A stretch of 20,860 bases of DNA from JANXDG01 sp964521665. Lineage in GTDB: Bacteria; Elusimicrobiota; Endomicrobiia; DTEH01. The DNA lies in NCBI GenBank assembly GCA_964521665.1, contig CAZFSG010000021.1, positions 1-20,860 of the forward strand, in the 5' to 3' direction. Position 1 is the stretch's first letter. Each line of letters starts with the position of its first letter. The notes under the pieces are model-generated. The model made no database searches and was not told the origin of the DNA. It saw nothing but the letters and a program-made list of their open reading frames with translations. The translations under genes and the position numbers were made by a program. Below, one piece after another: positions 1-7,535 of this stretch.

Positions 1-28
1 AAAAATAATTTTATTTTTATCAAAATAG

Positions 29-44
29 TGTGATAAAAATCACA
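29..44. promoter_or_regulatory. Perfect CRP/FNR-type palindrome
   Basis: The 16-bp sequence TGTGATAAAAATCACA is a perfect inverted repeat and matches the classic CRP half-site arrangement TGTGA-N6-TCACA. It lies 47 bp beyond the 3' end of the tRNA gene, so it would more naturally serve a gene beyond the left edge. On the minus strand it could also form a weak hairpin (6-bp stem, 4-nt loop) followed by T-rich sequence, so a terminator role for the tRNA transcript is an alternative. Regulator identity is inference. Confidence 0.35.
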
Positions 45-90
45 TTGAGATTATTTAATAAGTCAAAAGAATAATTTTAAAAAAACATCT

Positions 91-163
91 TGGGCGCGGA
101 GGGATTCGAACCCCCGACCAACGGATTATGAGTCCGCCGCTCTGCCAGCTGAGCTACGCGCCC
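91..163 (-). tRNA. tRNA-Met (CAT anticodon)
   Basis: This 73-nt gene folds as a cloverleaf. The acceptor stem GGGCGCG pairs with CGCGCCC, followed by discriminator A. The D-arm has AGCTCAGCTGGCAGAGC, the anticodon loop is CTCATAA (anticodon CAT), and the T-arm has GGTTCGAATCC. The 3' CCA is not encoded. CAT is carried by elongator Met, initiator Met and lysidine-modified Ile2 tRNAs. The GGACTCATAATCC anticodon arm fits elongator Met best, but Ile2 cannot be excluded by eye. The first acceptor pair is a normal G-C, which argues against an initiator. Confidence 0.93.
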
Positions 164-202
164 ATAAAATAGAGAGGGATCGGCAGGGGTGCTTAATAGA
201 AA

Positions 203-229
203 ATTATAATATTCAATTTTCAATTTCAA
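203..229 (-). promoter_or_regulatory. Candidate tRNA promoter
   Basis: On the minus strand a TTGAAA -35 (224-229) and a perfect TATAAT -10 (203-208) are separated by 15 bp, shorter than the usual 16-18. It sits in the last codons of the glycosyltransferase gene, about 40 bp before the tRNA, where a promoter is needed if the tRNA is not simply read through from upstream. Confidence 0.35.
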
Positions 230-1622
230 CGGTTCGCACAGTTTTTTTCCATTCTAAATTGTTTTTAAACATAGAAATTAAGAACCCGTATGTATATGGT
301 AAAACACCAAAAGTTGCAGCAATAGGTGTTAATAAAAATATAAGATATTCTTTCAAACTATTTAAATTATTATTTTCATTATTACTCTTTGATATAAGAT
401 AAATTTTTTTCATTGCGTGATTATAATAAACGATAAGGAACAAAATATATCCAATGTTCATACATGCTAAAATTATGTTTATGTTTGCTGGTAAAATTAT
501 TTGTGACATACCTAATAATGAAATAAACATAAAACTTATTCCACTTACTATACAGATCTGTCCAATAAACCATGGTAAAATACCATAAAAGAATAAAAGA
601 CATGATAAAATAAACCGTTTTTTCAAAAATCCTTCTTCTGTTAACAAATTTTTTAACACCTGCACATAGCCAACTGCCCAACGTACCCTTTGGACAAAAA
701 ATGATTTATAATTAGGCGGTGTCTGCTCTGTTGATATGTATGGCATAAACTCTGGCCATACATTTGTCTTAATGTATAACCTACAACCTAACTCTAAATC
801 TTCCGCAAGAATGTCTTTGTTGAAACCACAAACTTTATGAATTAGGTGTGGTTCTATAAAAAAATTTGTGCCTCCAATAAAAGGTAAGTGTGCTAAAAGT
901 GTTGGTAGATACCATTCATGAGTTATAGCTTGTGCAATTGCAAAAATTTTGTTAAGTGGTTGTAAATAAGAATAATTCCTTACTTGGACGACAGGTCCTT
1001 GTAACAACAAAAATTCATTATTTTGTTTAGTAAGAAACTTGTATGCAACATAAAGTAAAGTTTCAGGGTCAGGATGCGAATCAGAATCATAAAAGCCAAG
1101 TATTTCAGTTTGTTGAGGAACAAAATTTAATGCCCAGTTTAATGCACGTGGTTTTGTTGATTTTACAGGTGTGTTAATTATAAGCCCGTTATAGTTACCA
1201 TCAAACTTTGCTGGTACAGAAGTTAATTTTATAATTTCTCTATTATAAATTTTGTTATAATACTTTAATTTTTTTTCAACTTTATATTGAGTAGTTTCCT
1301 TGTATGGTTTTGTCAAAAGTTCTTTTTCATCACAAACTATCAAAATACAAAATTTATCTTTTGGATATTCAAGAGACATGAATCTATCAATAGTTGATTC
1401 TATAATTGCTTCTTCATCTTTTGCAGGAATAATAATTGTTATATATGGAATATCTCTATTTTTTAATGTGGCAATTTGTTTTATAGAATTAATTGAAAGA
1501 TTTAACTTTTTTTTCTTGCGAAAAAAATAGATGTACGAGGACAATCCATATAATATAAACTGTAGGAAGAAAAATATGATGAATCCGTTTGCAAAAATTA
1601 GTATTTTAGCTAACAAATTCAT
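213..1622 (-). CDS. Family 2 membrane glycosyltransferase
   Basis: This 469-aa protein is a processive-type GT2 glycosyltransferase that would add sugars from nucleotide donors at the cytoplasmic face of the inner membrane. An N-terminal membrane segment (about residues 8-34) precedes the catalytic domain. That domain has IIIPAKDEE (64-71), the DSD donor/metal motif (179-181), a GGTNFF stretch (about 250-255), the ED acceptor-side acid pair (284-285) and QRVRW (311-315), the QxxRW signature of cellulose/chitin/hyaluronan synthase-like enzymes. Several hydrophobic helices follow from about 340, with another pair near the C-terminus. No PilZ domain is visible. The substrate cannot be named. The ATG lies only 16 nt after the tmRNA 3' end with no clear Shine-Dalgarno. 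The gene sits alone between tmRNA and tRNA, away from the other polysaccharide genes at 9.2-11.6 kb. Confidence 0.85.
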   Translation of the reverse strand: MNLLAKILIFANGFIIFFFLQFILYGLSSYIYFFRKKKKLNLSINSIKQIATLKNRDIPYITIIIPAKDEEAIIESTIDRFMSLEYPKDKFCILIVCDEKELLTKPYKETTQYKVEKKLKYYNKIYNREIIKLTSVPAKFDGNYNGLIINTPVKSTKPRALNWALNFVPQQTEILGFYDSDSHPDPETLLYVAYKFLTKQNNEFLLLQGPVVQVRNYSYLQPLNKIFAIAQAITHEWYLPTLLAHLPFIGGTNFFIEPHLIHKVCGFNKDILAEDLELGCRLYIKTNVWPEFMPYISTEQTPPNYKSFFVQRVRWAVGYVQVLKNLLTEEGFLKKRFILSCLLFFYGILPWFIGQICIVSGISFMFISLLGMSQIILPANINIILACMNIGYILFLIVYYNHAMKKIYLISKSNNENNNLNSLKEYLIFLLTPIAATFGVLPYTYGFLISMFKNNLEWKKTVRTVEIEN

Positions 1623-1904
1623 ATATTATTAAACCAAATGGAGGTGGCGGGAATCGAACCCGCGTCCAGAAAGGAAACAACTTCTGCTCTACAAGCTTAG
1701 CCTCACATAACGCGGTGAGGCACGCGGAAGTAGGTATTCTTCCACAAATTGTGGAAGATTCGGTATTAGTTAGGCCCTACTCAGCCACTAATACCTATCC
1801 CTTGTGTGAGTTCTCCTGTAAAGCCCAAGGGCAAACTTTACAGGAAGAGCCTGTGTCCTTCATCCTGATGATACAGGCGTCTCATCAGGATATAGCTGCT
1901 TTAA

Positions 1905-1931
1905 TTATGCAGCATATGCATAAGTGTTTGC
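1905..1931 (-). other. tmRNA tag reading frame, ANTYAYAA-stop
   Basis: Reading GCA AAC ACT TAT GCA TAT GCT GCA TAA gives an eight-residue encoded tag ANTYAYAA (nine with the alanine from charged tmRNA). The resume codon was chosen because the AAGT-GCA-AAC context resembles the E. coli AGTC-GCA-AAC context, the next upstream in-frame triplets reach a TGA, and the end resembles canonical YALAA. The tag is shorter than the E. coli one, and its last residues are AYAA rather than ALAA. Confidence 0.7.
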
Positions 1932-1938
1932 ACTTATG
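1919..1938 (-). other. Hairpin around tmRNA resume codon
   Basis: The RNA sequence CATAAGTG-CAAA-CACTTATG is a perfect 8-bp inverted repeat with a 4-nt loop. It lies between pseudoknot 1 and the tag helix and places the GCA resume codon at the loop junction. In well-studied tmRNAs this stretch is mostly unpaired. Confidence 0.6.
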
Positions 1939-2066
1939 TATCAGCCGATTTTTATAGTGGCCCTTCGGCTAACCACTGCTTGCACAGAAAGTTGTTTCAC
2001 CTTTCTGTCGAGCCCGTATCACCCCCAAATTAAATTTCTAAAAGAATCTATTTCAAATCTTTATTT

Positions 2067-2104
2067 CCTATAAATAAAATACCTAATTTTATCAATTTTT
2101 TCAA
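2067..2104 (-). promoter_or_regulatory. Weak candidate ssrA promoter
   Basis: Two overlapping sigma70-like pairings are possible on the minus strand, both with 17-bp spacers. One is TTGAAA (2099-2104) with TATTTT (2076-2081); the other is TTGATA (2090-2095) with TATAGG (2067-2072). Both -10 boxes are imperfect. Their position 40-60 bp before the mature tmRNA 5' end fits a precursor with a short leader. I cannot choose between them. Confidence 0.3.
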
Positions 2105-2195
2105 TAGTAGTTTAAAACTTTTTACATCCTAACAGAAGCTTCGTTGTTAGTTAAACATACATTTGTCACATGTTTTTGGATAGAAAGTATTATTA

Positions 2196-2228
2196 TCTCT
2201 TTTTAATTTTTGTATTTCTAAAAAGAGA
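2196..2228 (-). terminator. AT-rich hairpin after tadA
   Basis: A perfect 10-bp inverted repeat TCTCTTTTTA/TAAAAAGAGA with a 13-nt loop starts 17 nt beyond the tadA stop. It lacks a GC-rich stem, and on the minus strand it is followed by TAATAATACTTT rather than a pure T-run. It may mark the 3' end of the lol-tadA transcript or stabilise the mRNA end, but it is not a textbook terminator. Confidence 0.35.
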
Positions 2229-2244
2229 CTTTTAAATATTGATT

Positions 2245-2709
2245 CTACTTACCACGTAGTTTTCTAAAAAAATCTTTTAACAACTTTTCTGCTTCTTTTT
2301 TACAAACACCTGATACAACTTCAATCCTATGATTTAATTTTTTATTATTTACAATATTTATAACACTTTTGCAACAGCCAGATTTAGGTTCTTCAGTAGC
2401 ATAAACAAGTTTTTTAATTCTTGCATAAACCATTGCGCCAGCACACATTGGACAAGGTTCTAATGTTGTATAAACAATACAATCGTTAAGACGGTAGTTA
2501 TTTAATACTTTAGATGCTTTTCTTAATGCTAAAATTTCAGCATGTGCAGTAGGATCGTTTTTTGTTATATTAAGATTATGAGCTTTTGCAATAATTTTAT
2601 TGTTATAAACTATGACAGTGCCGACTGGTACTTCATTTTTTTGTGCTGCTTTTTTTGCTTCTTTTAAAGCCTGTTGCATAAAAAATTTGTCTCTATTACA
2701 ATATTTCAT
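2245..2709 (-). CDS. tadA: tRNA adenosine(34) deaminase TadA
   Basis: TadA deaminates adenosine 34 of tRNA-Arg(ACG) to inosine for CGN decoding. The 154-aa length is normal for the family. The cytidine/deoxycytidylate deaminase zinc motif is complete: HAEILALR (His zinc ligand plus catalytic Glu) near residue 55, and PCPMCAGAM (two Cys ligands) near residue 86. The N-terminal FMQQALKEAKKA and EVPVGTVIV are typical of TadA. The gene starts 11 nt after the ABC ATPase stop without a clear ribosome-binding site, so it is probably co-transcribed. A free guanine or cytosine deaminase is a less likely alternative. Confidence 0.92.
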   Translation of the reverse strand: MKYCNRDKFFMQQALKEAKKAAQKNEVPVGTVIVYNNKIIAKAHNLNITKNDPTAHAEILALRKASKVLNNYRLNDCIVYTTLEPCPMCAGAMVYARIKKLVYATEEPKSGCCKSVINIVNNKKLNHRIEVVSGVCKKEAEKLLKDFFRKLRGK

Positions 2710-2720
2710 TTCTGAGATTA

Positions 2721-3407
2721 TTAAAATACAATTTCACCGTTCCTTAACTGTACAACTTTATCAGCAAATTTTGTAAGTTGTAAATTATGCGTTGCAACAA
2801 CAAATGTTATTCCATATTTATCTATAAAACTACGCATTAAAGAAATTATATTTAATGCATTTTGTTGGTCAAGGTTGCCAGTAGGTTCATCTGCAATAAC
2901 TATTTTTGGTTTATTAATTAATGCACGTGCTAACGCAACACGTTGTTGTTCTCCGCCTGAAAGTTCGTACGGATAACGATTTAATAAATCTTGTATACCT
3001 AAAAATTCAATATATTCTTTCACAAAATTATTTTCATATGCATCTGTAGTAGATATTTTTTTATTTTTCACCCATTGTGGTAAAAAAATGTTTTCTTTTA
3101 CAGTTAAATGTTCAAGTAAATAATGAAATTGAAATACAAAACCTATATTTTTAAGTCTTAATTCTGAAAGATCATCAGTAACAAAATCTACTTTTTTGTT
3201 TAAAAACCATACTTCACCTTCATTTGGTTTATCCATCAAACCAAGAATATGCAGCAAAGTTGATTTTCCTACACCTGAAGGGCCACAAATAAAAACAAAA
3301 CTTTTTTCTTCAACACCAAAGGTTATATTTTTCAACACCCAATCTTGTGTTTCTTTATATTTTTTATAGATATTTTTTAACAAAATTATTTGCATATTAT
3401 CATCCAT
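2721..3407 (-). CDS. lolD: Lipoprotein-releasing ABC ATPase LolD-like
   Basis: This 228-aa ABC ATPase belongs to the MacB/LolD/FtsE group. Walker A is GPSGVGKST (about 42-50), the Q-loop lies in FVFQFHYLLEHLTV, the signature is LSGGEQQRVALARA, and Walker B is IVIADEPTGNLD. The H-loop is VVATHN. The Q-loop 'HxLLxxxTVxEN' pattern and the pairing with a LolC/E permease point to LolD. It would power extraction of lipoproteins from the inner membrane and transfer to LolA. The start overlaps the permease stop by 8 nt, so the two are translationally coupled. An internal Met at codon 5 is an alternative start. MacB-type export is the main other possibility. Confidence 0.85.
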   Translation of the reverse strand: MDDNMQIILLKNIYKKYKETQDWVLKNITFGVEEKSFVFICGPSGVGKSTLLHILGLMDKPNEGEVWFLNKKVDFVTDDLSELRLKNIGFVFQFHYLLEHLTVKENIFLPQWVKNKKISTTDAYENNFVKEYIEFLGIQDLLNRYPYELSGGEQQRVALARALINKPKIVIADEPTGNLDQQNALNIISLMRSFIDKYGITFVVATHNLQLTKFADKVVQLRNGEIVF

Positions 3408-4611
3408 ACCTAATTATTTCAACAGGGTCAAATTGCGAAACTTTATATGCAGGATAAATTGATGCAATTATACCTACAATAAATGCAATTGCTAAAGTTA
3501 TAATAATATCAGGTAAAGAAAAATATACTGGTATTTTATCAATAAAATACACACCTTTTGGTAAAGAAATAAACTGGTATTGTTTAATTAATAACCCGAG
3601 TGTGAAACCTAAAGCATTTCCTAACAAGATTCCTAACAATGTAATTGTAATTCCTTGGAAGAAAAAAATTTTTCTTACATCTTTTCTGCTGACACCTATT
3701 GCCATAAGTATACCTATATCTTTACTTTTTTGTAATCCTTTAAGTAATAAATTTGAGATAATCATAAAACATGCAACAACAATTATTAAACTTACAATAA
3801 TTATCATCATAATTTTTTCTAACTTTAATGCAGTAAAAAAGTTGTAATTAAGTTCAATCCAAGTAAGTATTTTTGTCAACGGTGGCAAATTTGTTCTTAA
3901 ATATGATACTACATCATATAAAAATTTTTCGTTATTAACTTTTATTCCCCAACATTTTACTGCATTAAGTTGTCTGCCAATGTTATCATAAAAAATTTTT
4001 GTTGCAATGTTATAATCTATAAAACACAAATTACTATCGTATTCATAAATACCTGAATAAAGTATTCCTTTAACAAAAAATTTTTCTGTTAATGGTAAGT
4101 TGCCAAATGGAGTATGAACTTGTGTAGGTAATATCATAACAATTTCGTCATTAAAAGAAACACCTAAATTTTTTGCTAATTCTTTACCTAAAACAATAAA
4201 TTTTTTGTCAAGTTTGTCTCTCTCATCAGCCCATTTTATAAGTTTGTCAATTTTGACAACATTTTTTTCTGTTTCATAATTTATTCCTTTAACTACAGAA
4301 GTATATACATTATTATTGAACTTTATTATTACTTGACTGTATAAAAATGGTGAATAAAATCTTATATGTTTATTATTTTTTAGTACTTCTTCAGGAATAT
4401 CATAGTTAGAAGTAATTATTATATCGGGATATAACATTGATAATCTATTTTTTATTTCTTTATGAAAACCTGTCATTATACCAAGTGTTACAATTAATGT
4501 AGCGACACCTATTGCTATACCACATACAGATATTGTTAAAGACAAATATGAAAAAAACTTATCTTTTTGTGGTTTTAAATATTTGAAAGATAAATAAAGA
4601 GTGTAGTTCAT
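3400..4611 (-). CDS. LolC/LolE-family transport permease
   Basis: This 403-aa inner-membrane permease of the LolC/E-FtsX superfamily has the expected layout. A first membrane helix (about 22-48, with GIAIGVATLIVTLGIM) is followed by a large periplasmic domain (about 50-265) and three C-terminal helices with SKDIGILMAIGVSRKDV between the second and third. The end YPAYKVSQFDPVEIIRYG is characteristic. There is only one permease gene beside the ATPase, so the transporter may be a homodimer (LolF-like), or a partner may be elsewhere. It starts 15 nt after lysS, probably in the same operon. Its presence is the main evidence that the organism has an outer membrane. Confidence 0.87.
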   Translation of the reverse strand: MNYTLYLSFKYLKPQKDKFFSYLSLTISVCGIAIGVATLIVTLGIMTGFHKEIKNRLSMLYPDIIITSNYDIPEEVLKNNKHIRFYSPFLYSQVIIKFNNNVYTSVVKGINYETEKNVVKIDKLIKWADERDKLDKKFIVLGKELAKNLGVSFNDEIVMILPTQVHTPFGNLPLTEKFFVKGILYSGIYEYDSNLCFIDYNIATKIFYDNIGRQLNAVKCWGIKVNNEKFLYDVVSYLRTNLPPLTKILTWIELNYNFFTALKLEKIMMIIIVSLIIVVACFMIISNLLLKGLQKSKDIGILMAIGVSRKDVRKIFFFQGITITLLGILLGNALGFTLGLLIKQYQFISLPKGVYFIDKIPVYFSLPDIIITLAIAFIVGIIASIYPAYKVSQFDPVEIIRYG

Positions 4612-4626
4612 AGTTAAAGTTAAAAA

Positions 4627-6135
4627 TTATTTAATTGGTTTCATTAAAGGAAAGAAGATAACCTCGCGTATAGAATTATTGTTTGTAAGTATCATACATA
4701 ATCTATCAATACCAATACCTAATCCTCCAGTTGGAGGCATGCCATGTTCTAAAGCAGTGATAAATTCTAAATTCATTGCCATCTTTTCTTCTTTATCAGT
4801 ATGTTTGACAAACCTGTTATATTGTTCAATTGGATCGTTTAATTCGCTGTATGCGTTTGCTATTTCTTTAGATGCAACATAAAATTCAAATCGTTCAGTA
4901 ATTTTTTTGTTTTCAAATTTATATTTAGCTAATGGTGAAAGTTCTTCAGGATAGTCAACAACAAAAGTTGGCTGTATTAAATGTGGTTGAATATATTTTT
5001 CAAAAACATTATCAATTATTTTCTTTATTGATTTTCGATGTAAAGTACCGGTTTCATCAACTTCATATAGTTCTATACCAAGTTTTTTATATGTTTCGTC
5101 ATTGATTTCGTTATTCAAAAATTTTTCTAACTCAATATTAACATATTTATCAAAAAGTTCTGAAAAAGAAATTTTTGTAAATTCACTAAAGTTAATTTCG
5201 TAGGTTTGGTCGTCATCGTTGAATACAAATTTATCTTTATATCCAACAGTATTACAACAATTGATAAATATTTCTTTCATAAGTTCCATCATATCGTTAT
5301 AATCAGCATATGCTTGATATATTTCTATCATAGTAAATTCAGGGTTGTGGTATCTGTCGATACCTTCGTTACGAAAAGATTTACCTAATTCATAAATTTT
5401 TTCAAATCCTCCAACTATCAACATTTTCAAATAAAGTTCTGGTGCTATTCTTAAATAAAACTCTTCAGATAACGCGTTATGAAAAGTTTTAAAAGGTCGT
5501 GCTATAGCACCACCTGGTAACGGTTGTATTATAGGTGTTTCAACTTCAATAAAACCTTTTTCATCCAAAGTTTTTCGTATGGTAGATATTATTTTGCTAC
5601 GTTTTATAAATGTTTCTTTTACTTCAAGATTTGAAATTAAATCAAGATATCGTTGTCTGTAACGAACCTCAATGTCTTTAAGACCATGCCATTTTTCTGG
5701 TAATGGTCGTAAGGATTTACATAACAACACAAAATTTTGTACATTTATAGTTAACTCACCTGTTTTTGTTTTAAAAACATTTCCTTCTACACCTAATATA
5801 TCACCAATGTCAACAAGTTCATTAAAAAATTTAAATTTTTCTTCTCCTACAATTTCTTTTTTAAGATATATTTGTAGTTTACCAGTGAAATCTTGAATAT
5901 GACAAAACACTGTTTTCCCCATCTCCCTTCTTGAGATTATTCTACCTTTTGTAGAAACAATTTCATTTTCTTTAACTTCACCAGGTTGTAATAAAGAAAA
6001 TTCTTCTATAATTTTATAAATATCATATGTGTATTTATAAAAATTAGGATATGGATTTATACCTTGTTGCAAGATTTTATTAATTTTTTCTTTCCTTATT
6101 TCTATAATTTGTTGTATAGGTAAAACTTTTTCCAT
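4627..6135 (-). CDS. lysS: Lysine--tRNA ligase (class II)
   Basis: This enzyme charges tRNA-Lys with lysine using ATP. The N-terminal OB-fold anticodon domain (about 55-145, with GRIISRREMGKTVF) precedes the class II core. Motif 1 is around GFIEVETPIIQP, motif 2 is FRNEGIDRYHNPEFTMIE, and motif 3 is GGLGIGIDRL close to the C-terminus. The length of about 502 aa is normal. I prefer the ATG at 6135, two nt after the ahcY stop and 9 nt after an AGG, over the in-frame ATG at 6156, which would overlap ahcY by 19 nt and add seven residues. It sits between ahcY and lolC/E in a tight run. Confidence 0.96.
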   Translation of the reverse strand: MEKVLPIQQIIEIRKEKINKILQQGINPYPNFYKYTYDIYKIIEEFSLLQPGEVKENEIVSTKGRIISRREMGKTVFCHIQDFTGKLQIYLKKEIVGEEKFKFFNELVDIGDILGVEGNVFKTKTGELTINVQNFVLLCKSLRPLPEKWHGLKDIEVRYRQRYLDLISNLEVKETFIKRSKIISTIRKTLDEKGFIEVETPIIQPLPGGAIARPFKTFHNALSEEFYLRIAPELYLKMLIVGGFEKIYELGKSFRNEGIDRYHNPEFTMIEIYQAYADYNDMMELMKEIFINCCNTVGYKDKFVFNDDDQTYEINFSEFTKISFSELFDKYVNIELEKFLNNEINDETYKKLGIELYEVDETGTLHRKSIKKIIDNVFEKYIQPHLIQPTFVVDYPEELSPLAKYKFENKKITERFEFYVASKEIANAYSELNDPIEQYNRFVKHTDKEEKMAMNLEFITALEHGMPPTGGLGIGIDRLCMILTNNNSIREVIFFPLMKPIK

Positions 6136-6137
6136 AG

Positions 6138-7409
6138 TTATGTACCTATTTCCCATGAAGATAAATATTTTTTTTGTTCTTTTGTTAAACTATCAATTTT
6201 AATACCCATAGATGCAAGTTTAAGTTTTGCAACTTCAGAATCAATTTTTTCAGGCACAGGATATACTTTGTTTTCAAGTTTTTTATTTTGTTTGTGTAAT
6301 TTCACAAGGTATTCTACACATAATGCTTGATTTGAAAATGACATATCCATAACCATTGATGGATGTCCCTCAGCAGAAGCAAGGTTTACTAATCGTCCTT
6401 CAGCTAAAACATAAATTCTTTTACCATTTTTTAATGTATATTCTTCAACAAAATTGCGTATAGTACGTCTTTTTTTAGAAATTTTTTTTAATCCATCAAG
6501 ATTTATTTCTACGTTAAAATGGCCAGAATTTGCAACAATTGCACCGTCTTTCATTTTAATTAAATGTGGTACATCAATTACATTTATATTACCACTAACA
6601 GTTACAAAAATATCGCCTATTTTTGCTGCTTCGTTTAAACTCATAACTCTGTATCCATCCATTACTGCTTCTAACGCTTTGACTGGATCAACCTCACAAA
6701 CAATAACTTCTGCACCCATACCTTTTGCACGTAATGCTACACCTTTACCACAATAGCCATATCCACATACAACAAATTTTTTCCCTGCTAACAAAATATT
6801 AGTCGCGCGCAATATACCATCGATAGTTGACTGTCCTGTACCATATCTGTTATCAAACATATGTTTTGTTTTAGCATCATTTACTGCTATAATAGGATAT
6901 TTTAAAACATTATGTTCTGCCATAGATTTCAATCGGATAACGCCAGTAGTGGTTTCTTCAGTCCCTCCAATAACATTTTTAATTATGCCATTATATTTTT
7001 TTTCTTTATGCAAAGTTGAAACAAGGTCTGCCCCATCGTCCATTGTTATATTTGGTAAAATAGCTAACACACTATGAATATGAGAATAATAAGTTTTTTT
7101 ATCTTCTCCTTTTATAGCAAAGACTGGAATGTTATAGAATTTTACTAACGCTGCTGCAACATCGTCTTGTGTTGATAACGGATTTGATGCACATAATGCA
7201 ACATCAGCACCAGCTGATTTCAATGTTATCATTAAATTAGCTGTTTCAGAAGTTACATGTAAACAACAAGCAATCTTTATTCCTTTTAGTGGTTTTTGTT
7301 TTTGAAAATTTTGTTTAATGATATTTAGTACTGGCATTTCACGGTTTGCCCATTCTATTTTTAACAATCCCTCTTTTGCTAAATCTATATTTTTTATATG
7401 ATAATTCAT
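6138..7409 (-). CDS. ahcY: Adenosylhomocysteinase
   Basis: AhcY hydrolyses S-adenosylhomocysteine, the product of SAM-dependent methylation, to adenosine and homocysteine, using tightly bound NAD. At 423 aa it is the shorter form without the roughly 40-residue insertion of many proteobacterial enzymes. Visible signatures are HVTSETANLM near 52, DDGADLVSTLH near 123, the NAD-binding GYGYCGKGVALRAKGMGA near 210, and AEGHPSMVMDMSFSNQA near 350. A strong AAAGGTGGT ribosome-binding site lies just before the ATG. The start is only 25 nt from the scaffold gap, so linkage to metK is likely but the intervening length is unknown. Homocysteine produced here is the substrate of a methionine synthase. Confidence 0.97.
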   Translation of the reverse strand: MNYHIKNIDLAKEGLLKIEWANREMPVLNIIKQNFQKQKPLKGIKIACCLHVTSETANLMITLKSAGADVALCASNPLSTQDDVAAALVKFYNIPVFAIKGEDKKTYYSHIHSVLAILPNITMDDGADLVSTLHKEKKYNGIIKNVIGGTEETTTGVIRLKSMAEHNVLKYPIIAVNDAKTKHMFDNRYGTGQSTIDGILRATNILLAGKKFVVCGYGYCGKGVALRAKGMGAEVIVCEVDPVKALEAVMDGYRVMSLNEAAKIGDIFVTVSGNINVIDVPHLIKMKDGAIVANSGHFNVEINLDGLKKISKKRRTIRNFVEEYTLKNGKRIYVLAEGRLVNLASAEGHPSMVMDMSFSNQALCVEYLVKLHKQNKKLENKVYPVPEKIDSEVAKLKLASMGIKIDSLTKEQKKYLSSWEIGT

Positions 7410-7434
7410 TTTTTACCACCTTTTTTGATTATTG

Positions 7435-7534
7435 NNNNNNNNNNNNNNNNNNNNNNNNNNNNNNNNNNNNNNNNNNNNNNNNNNNNNNNNNNNNNNNNNN
7501 NNNNNNNNNNNNNNNNNNNNNNNNNNNNNNNNNN
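7435..7534. other. Scaffold gap, 100 N
   Basis: Exactly 100 N separate ahcY from metK. This is a conventional placeholder, so the true distance is unknown. The flanks (GATTATTG and ATTATATTTT) show no clear overlap. Confidence 0.99.
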
Positions 7535-7535
7535 A

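Larger units (their letters stand above)
1639..2026 (-). ncRNA. ssrA: Transfer-messenger RNA (tmRNA)
   Basis: This is a one-piece tmRNA of 388 nt that rescues stalled ribosomes. The 5' end GGGGGTGATACGGGCTCGAC and the 3' end GGTTCGATTCCCGCC...TCCA form the tRNA-like domain, with a 7-bp acceptor stem (one G-U) and no encoded CCA. Four pseudoknots can be traced. Pk1 has AGTGG/CCACT and AGCCG/CGGCT. Pk2 has CCTGATGA/TCATCAGG and GCCTGT/ACAGGC. Pk3 has CCTGTAAAG/CTTTACAGG and CCCTTG/CAAGGG. The fourth domain has GGTATTAGT/ACTAATACC followed by a TCTTCCACAA hairpin. The tag reading frame is listed separately. The mature 5' end would be made by RNase P. Confidence 0.96.

Noticed and set aside
91..163. 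Integrative element attached to the tRNA
   Set aside because: No integrase gene and no duplicate of the tRNA 3' end is visible within the window.
1715..1957. Open frame of 80 codons on the + strand
   Set aside because: It lies inside the tmRNA gene, whose tRNA-like ends and pseudoknots fully explain the sequence.
6454..6756. 100-codon + strand open frame opposite ahcY
   Set aside because: It is antisense to conserved ahcY motifs and has no recognisable domain or start signal. The same holds for the other + strand frames opposite metK, lolC/E, trmD and the HPS-RraA gene.
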